Source: Ferrimonas futtsuensis DSM 18154 (lineage in GTDB: Bacteria > Pseudomonadota > Gammaproteobacteria > Enterobacterales > Shewanellaceae). From it: a stretch of DNA of 64,000 bases. Shown in pieces: positions 63,844 through 64,000 of the stretch (position 1 is its first letter; the number at the start of each line of letters is the position of its first letter). The position numbers and the translations under genes were made by a program. The notes under the pieces are model-generated. The model did not search any database and was not told the DNA's origin. It saw only the letters and a program-made list of their open reading frames with translations. The stretch is taken from assembly GCF_000422645.1 (NCBI RefSeq), contig NZ_AUGL01000023.1:1-64000 (forward strand), given 5' to 3'.

Positions 63844-64000
63844 ATGACAGAGAAAACGACTCAGTTTGCAAAGGCTTGGGAAGGCTTTGCGGCAGGTGAC
63901 TGGAAATCCGAAGTTAACGTACGTGACTTCATCCAGAAGAACTACACCCCCTATGAAGGCGACGAGTCCTTTCTAGCCGGTGCTACCAAGGCCACCGACG
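63844..64000 (+). CDS. pflB: Pyruvate formate-lyase, N-terminal part
   Basis: The frame starts at 63844 ([20 protein letters not shown]) and runs off the right edge after 52 codons. The sequence, including [22 protein letters not shown], matches the start of PflB, the glycyl-radical enzyme that converts pyruvate and CoA to acetyl-CoA and formate during fermentation. AAAGG lies nine bases upstream. Catalytic Cys and Gly residues are outside the window. Confidence 0.93.
   Translation, partial: MTEKTTQFAKAWEGFAAGDWKSEVNVRDFIQKNYTPYEGDESFLAGATKATD

Overview
The window looks like a chromosomal segment of a marine, facultatively anaerobic gammaproteobacterium close to Ferrimonas or Shewanella. This is an inference from gene order and protein character: the yciK/sohB, rnm-yciO-scpA-scpB-rluB and trp operon blocks, cysDN-SLC13-cysC-cysQ, a VolA-type lipoprotein lipase, panF/yhdT and pflB. 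Base composition is moderately GC-rich. I could not run any search, so family names come from motif and sequence recognition.

Layout. Bases 1-2531 are the end of a mobile island: part of an IS3-type element, a restriction-like nuclease gene truncated by that element, and a tyrosine integrase lying directly 3' of the 4.5S SRP RNA gene (ffs). Bases 2532-8573 hold ffs, a DASS transporter, a ComEA-like protein, galU, a membrane protein, an ElyC/YdcF protein, a fructokinase and a 53-residue membrane protein. Bases 8932-11898 hold aroG, an envelope protein and seven copies of a short RNA unit. Bases 11903-17359 are the sulfate assimilation operon cysDN-SLC13-cysC-cysQ. Bases 17810-32361 hold a SWIM/SNF2 helicase, sohB, a VolA-like lipase, yciK, a GGDEF/EAL protein and the rnm-yciO-scpA-scpB-rluB operon. 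Bases 32532-40356 are a complete trp operon with a Trp-rich leader peptide and attenuator. Its first structural gene is a type I-beta DAHP synthase, so the window carries two unrelated-looking DAHP synthases. Bases 40413-43320 hold yciB, an AraC regulator and an L,D-transpeptidase. Bases 43541-56695 are a full Tad/Flp pilus locus with two pilins and an extra AAA+ ATPase. The rest holds yciI, xthA, a small winged-helix protein, a GcvR-like ACT protein, a DUF3360 transporter, yhdT-panF and the start of pflB.

The most unusual element is the seven-copy small-RNA family around aroG and the 11.0-11.6 kb gene. Every copy has a sigma-E-like promoter ([G/T]GAACT, 17 bp, TCTATA or TCTGAA), a predicted RNA of about 65-93 nt with a core reading UUUCAUC(AUC)UCC, and an intrinsic terminator. 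Core and promoter class resemble MicA, the sigma-E-dependent repressor RNA of outer-membrane protein mRNAs. The core is complementary to a Shine-Dalgarno sequence followed by tandem AUG codons. A seven-copy family, five of them in tandem, would be a notable expansion of the envelope stress response.
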